A stretch of DNA of 7,542 bases from Pseudomonadota bacterium (GTDB lineage Bacteria > Pseudomonadota > Alphaproteobacteria > Rhodospirillales > Rhodospirillaceae): positions 1 through 7,542 of the forward strand of contig JAEWWF010000267.1 of NCBI GenBank assembly GCA_023396465.1, written 5' to 3'. A model generated the notes under the pieces. That model ran no database searches, was not told the origin of the DNA, and saw only the letters and a program-made list of their open reading frames with translations. Of the stretch, positions 5,283 to 7,542 are shown piece by piece. Position numbers and translations under genes: made by a program. The number at the start of each line of letters is the position of its first letter. Position 1 is the first letter of the stretch.

Positions 5283-7542
5283 TCACACCCGCGTCGAGAG
5301 CGCTGATTTCAGGGTCTCAAGCAGGGCGTCACGGTCGAACTTGGTGACGTAATCATCGAACCCGACCTCGCGACCTCGCTCGAAATCACGCTGGGTGGCA
5401 TGGCTCGACAGCGCCACCAGCGGCGTCTTGCTCCAGCGGGCATCGGCGCGAACCGAGGCGGCGAAGTGGAAGCCGTCCATACCCGGCATCTCGATGTCGC
5501 TGATGATGGCGTCGAACTCAAGCCCCTGCTCGCGCATGGCCAGCGCCCGATCGGCGCTATCCACCGCGGTCACGGTATAGCCAGCCACCGACAGCAGCGG
5601 CGTCAACAGGTTGCGGAAGAACGGACTGTCATCGACCAGCAGCACCCGCTTCTTGCCCTTCTCCAGCGACGGCGCCGATTCGTCGGGATTGCCGAACCAG
5701 TCGCCGAAGGCCTGGGTGAGGTAGTAACCGGTGTCGATGACGTCGGTGGCCTTCTCGCCGATGATGGCGGTACCGATGACGCCAGCCTTGTCGGCCTTCA
5801 GTTCGACCTTCAGGCGATCCTCGACGATGTCGACGATCTCGTCCACCACCAAGCCCATGCTGCGGTCGCGGTCGGAGAACACCAACACCGGCTGGCGGCC
5901 CTGGCTCGGCATCTCATAGCGCTCGTTGACCATCACCAGCGGCATCAACTGACCACGGTACTGGACCACCGGGCGACCGTAGGAGTGCTCGATGGTCGAG
6001 CAGTCGATCTCCTCCAGACGGGCCACCAGGGCCAGCGGCACCGCCTTGAGGTCCTTACCACCGGCGCGGAACACCAGCAGCGAGGTCTTCTCGTCGGAAT
6101 GGGTGTCGTGCGACGACTGGGTGTCGGTCGCCTGATTGGTGCCCATGGTGATCTCGCCCGTGGCGGTCGCGATGCCGTTGGGGTCGAGGATCATGATCAC
6201 CGAACCGTCACCGAGGATGGTGTTGCCCGAGAACATGCTGATGTGGCGCAGGATCGGGGCGACCGGCTTGACGACGATTTCCTCGGTGTCGAACACGCGG
6301 TCGACGATGATGCCGAAGGTGTAGGTGCCGACCTGGGCGACCACGATGAAGGTCTCCATGGTCTCGTCGGTGCTCGACACCGTGGCGGCGGACCCATTGC
6401 CTTTCAGCGTCTTGCCGGTACGGCCACCCGACACCGGAGCACCGTCGTCGCCGCCGGAAATCAGCCCCTCGACCTCTTCATGCACCGTCGTGCGGCGAAG
6501 CTTCAACAGGTTGGCGAGGCTGACCAGCGGCAGCAGGCGATCACGCAGACGCAGGACCGGGGCATTCGAGATCATCTCGATGCCGGTCTCGCTGTTCTTG
6601 GTCACCCGCACCAGTTCAAGCACGCTGATCTGCGGGATGGCGAAGCGCTCGCCGGCGCACTCGACGATCAGGGCCGAGACGATGGCCAGCGTCAGCGGGA
6701 TCTTGATGGTGAAGGTGGAGCCACGGCCCCACTGGGTCTTCAGCTCGATGGTGCCGCCGATCTTCTCGATGTTGGTGCGCACCACGTCCATGCCGACGCC
6801 ACGGCCGGACACGCTGGTGACCTTCTCGGCGGTGGACAGGCCGGCCTTGAAGATGAACTGGGCGATCTGCTGGTCGGACATGTTGTCCAGTTCGGCCTCG
6901 GAGGCGAGGCCGTTCATGATCGCCTTCTCGCGGATCTTCTGGAGGTTGAGGCCCCGACCGTCATCGGATATCTCGATGATGATGTGACCGCCCTCGTGAT
7001 AGGCGTTCAGCTTCACGACGCCCACGTCCGGCTTGCCGGCGGCCAAACGGCCTTCCGCGTTCTCCAGACCATGGTCGGCGGAATTGCGCACCATGTGGGT
7101 GAGCGGATCCTTGATCAGTTCCAGCACCTGGCGGTCCAGTTCGGTCTCGGCACCGAACATCTGGAGGTCGATCTTCTTGCCCATTTCCACCGACAGATCG
7201 CGCACGATACGCGGCAGCTTGGCCCAGGCGTTGCCGATGGGCTGCATGCGCGTCTTCATGACGCCTTCCTGCAAATCGGTGGTGATGTGGCTAAGGCGCT
7301 GCAACGGCGCCGCGAATTCGCTGTCGTCGCGGCCGCGTACCATCTGCAATAGCTGATTGCGGGTCAGCACCAGCTCGGAAACCAGCGTCATGAGGTTTTC
7401 AAGCAGTTCCACGTTGACGCGGATGGACTGCGAGGCGACAGAGCTTTCCGACGACTTCTTGTCCCCGCCCCCGGCCGAGCCGGCGGATGCGGCCGGCGCC
7501 TCCGCCTTCGCGGGCGGCTTGGCGGCGGCCGGAGCCGGCGGC
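5283..7542 (-). CDS. cheA: Hybrid chemotaxis histidine kinase CheA with two CheW-like domains and a receiver (5' end missing)
   Basis: CheA phosphorylates CheY and CheB in response to receptors. 752 residues are visible; the start and the phospho-accepting P1 (Hpt) and P2 domains lie beyond the right edge. Counting from the first whole codon at 7541: residues 1-38 are a Pro/Ala/Lys/Ser-rich linker. The P3 dimerisation helices (39 to about 105) include SIRVNVELLENLMTLVSELV. The P4 ATPase (about 106-281) has the N box DPLTHMVRNSADHGLE (145-160), G1 DDGRGL (193-198) and G2 GRGVGMDV (246-253). The P5 CheW-like domain (about 282-458) carries a Gly/Ser-rich insertion near 350-395. A hydrophilic linker leads to a second CheW-like domain (about 486-613). 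A receiver (631-752) closes it, with D637/D638, phospho-acceptor D682, S712 and K734. That lysine is followed by Phe rather than the usual Pro. All visible motifs look intact. E. coli CheA has 654 residues in total, so this one is much longer. Confidence 0.95.
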   Translation of the reverse strand, partial: PPAPAAAKPPAKAEAPAASAGSAGGGDKKSSESSVASQSIRVNVELLENLMTLVSELVLTRNQLLQMVRGRDDSEFAAPLQRLSHITTDLQEGVMKTRMQPIGNAWAKLPRIVRDLSVEMGKKIDLQMFGAETELDRQVLELIKDPLTHMVRNSADHGLENAEGRLAAGKPDVGVVKLNAYHEGGHIIIEISDDGRGLNLQKIREKAIMNGLASEAELDNMSDQQIAQFIFKAGLSTAEKVTSVSGRGVGMDVVRTNIEKIGGTIELKTQWGRGSTFTIKIPLTLAIVSALIVECAGERFAIPQISVLELVRVTKNSETGIEMISNAPVLRLRDRLLPLVSLANLLKLRRTTVHEEVEGLISGGDDGAPVSGGRTGKTLKGNGSAATVSSTDETMETFIVVAQVGTYTFGIIVDRVFDTEEIVVKPVAPILRHISMFSGNTILGDGSVIMILDPNGIATATGEITMGTNQATDTQSSHDTHSDEKTSLLVFRAGGKDLKAVPLALVARLEEIDCSTIEHSYGRPVVQYRGQLMPLVMVNERYEMPSQGRQPVLVFSDRDRSMGLVVDEIVDIVEDRLKVELKADKAGVIGTAIIGEKATDVIDTGYYLTQAFGDWFGNPDESAPSLEKGKKRVLLVDDSPFFRNLLTPLLSVAGYTVTAVDSADRALAMREQGLEFDAIISDIEMPGMDGFHFAASVRADARWSKTPLVALSSHATQRDFERGREVGFDDYVTKFDRDALLETLKSALSTRV

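Noticed and set aside
5400..7352. 650-codon plus-strand open frame opposite cheA
   Set aside because: It is an antisense shadow of cheA: the sense strand shows complete CheA motifs, while the antisense product is rich in Gly, His, Asp and Arg repeats with no known fold.
1..7542. CRISPR arrays, tRNA/rRNA genes, insertion sequences, phage or defence genes
   Set aside because: No spaced direct repeats, no tRNA- or rRNA-like sequence, no transposase motifs and no terminal inverted repeats with target duplications were seen; the coding space is filled by motility, chemotaxis, CtrA and FAS1 genes.

Overview
The window looks like chromosomal DNA of a high-GC, flagellated alphaproteobacterium. Two things point there: a CtrA-type response regulator, which is an alphaproteobacterial family, and a compact chemotaxis cluster whose CheA carries a C-terminal receiver domain. 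The style resembles Rhodospirillales (Magnetospirillum/Azospirillum-like), but the genus is inference from gene content and protein style, not from a database search.

Layout from left to right. (1) 1-715, minus: the N-terminal half of the flagellar export ATPase FliI, cut by the window edge. (2) 716-922: divergent intergenic region with a candidate CtrA box and two back-to-back inverted repeats in the ctrA leader. (3) 923-1666, plus: ctrA, encoding a complete two-domain regulator with a C-terminal extension. (4) 1667-1941: spacer with a 58-nt imperfect palindrome closed by a UUCG tetraloop, plus small repeats. (5) 1942-2439, plus: a secreted single-domain fasciclin (FAS1) protein, followed by a textbook intrinsic terminator at 2519-2558. 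(6) 2571-7542, minus: a chemotaxis cluster transcribed towards the FAS1 gene in the order cheA (5' end missing), a 267-nt gap, cheY, cheB, cheR.

How the genes work together. CheA (kinase), CheY (motor output), CheB (methylesterase) and CheR (methyltransferase) form most of a chemotaxis circuit. FliI powers flagellar protein export. CtrA in many non-Caulobacter alphaproteobacteria controls motility genes, so its divergent placement with fliI beside a che cluster fits a motility-control locus. No cheW lies inside the visible cluster. The CheA here instead carries a second CheW-like domain and its own receiver domain. The FAS1 gene is the odd one out and has no obvious link to motility.

I did not find a clearly new biological system. 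The most interesting points are the multi-domain CheA with no cheW beside it, the structured ctrA leader, and the large UUCG-capped palindrome downstream of ctrA.
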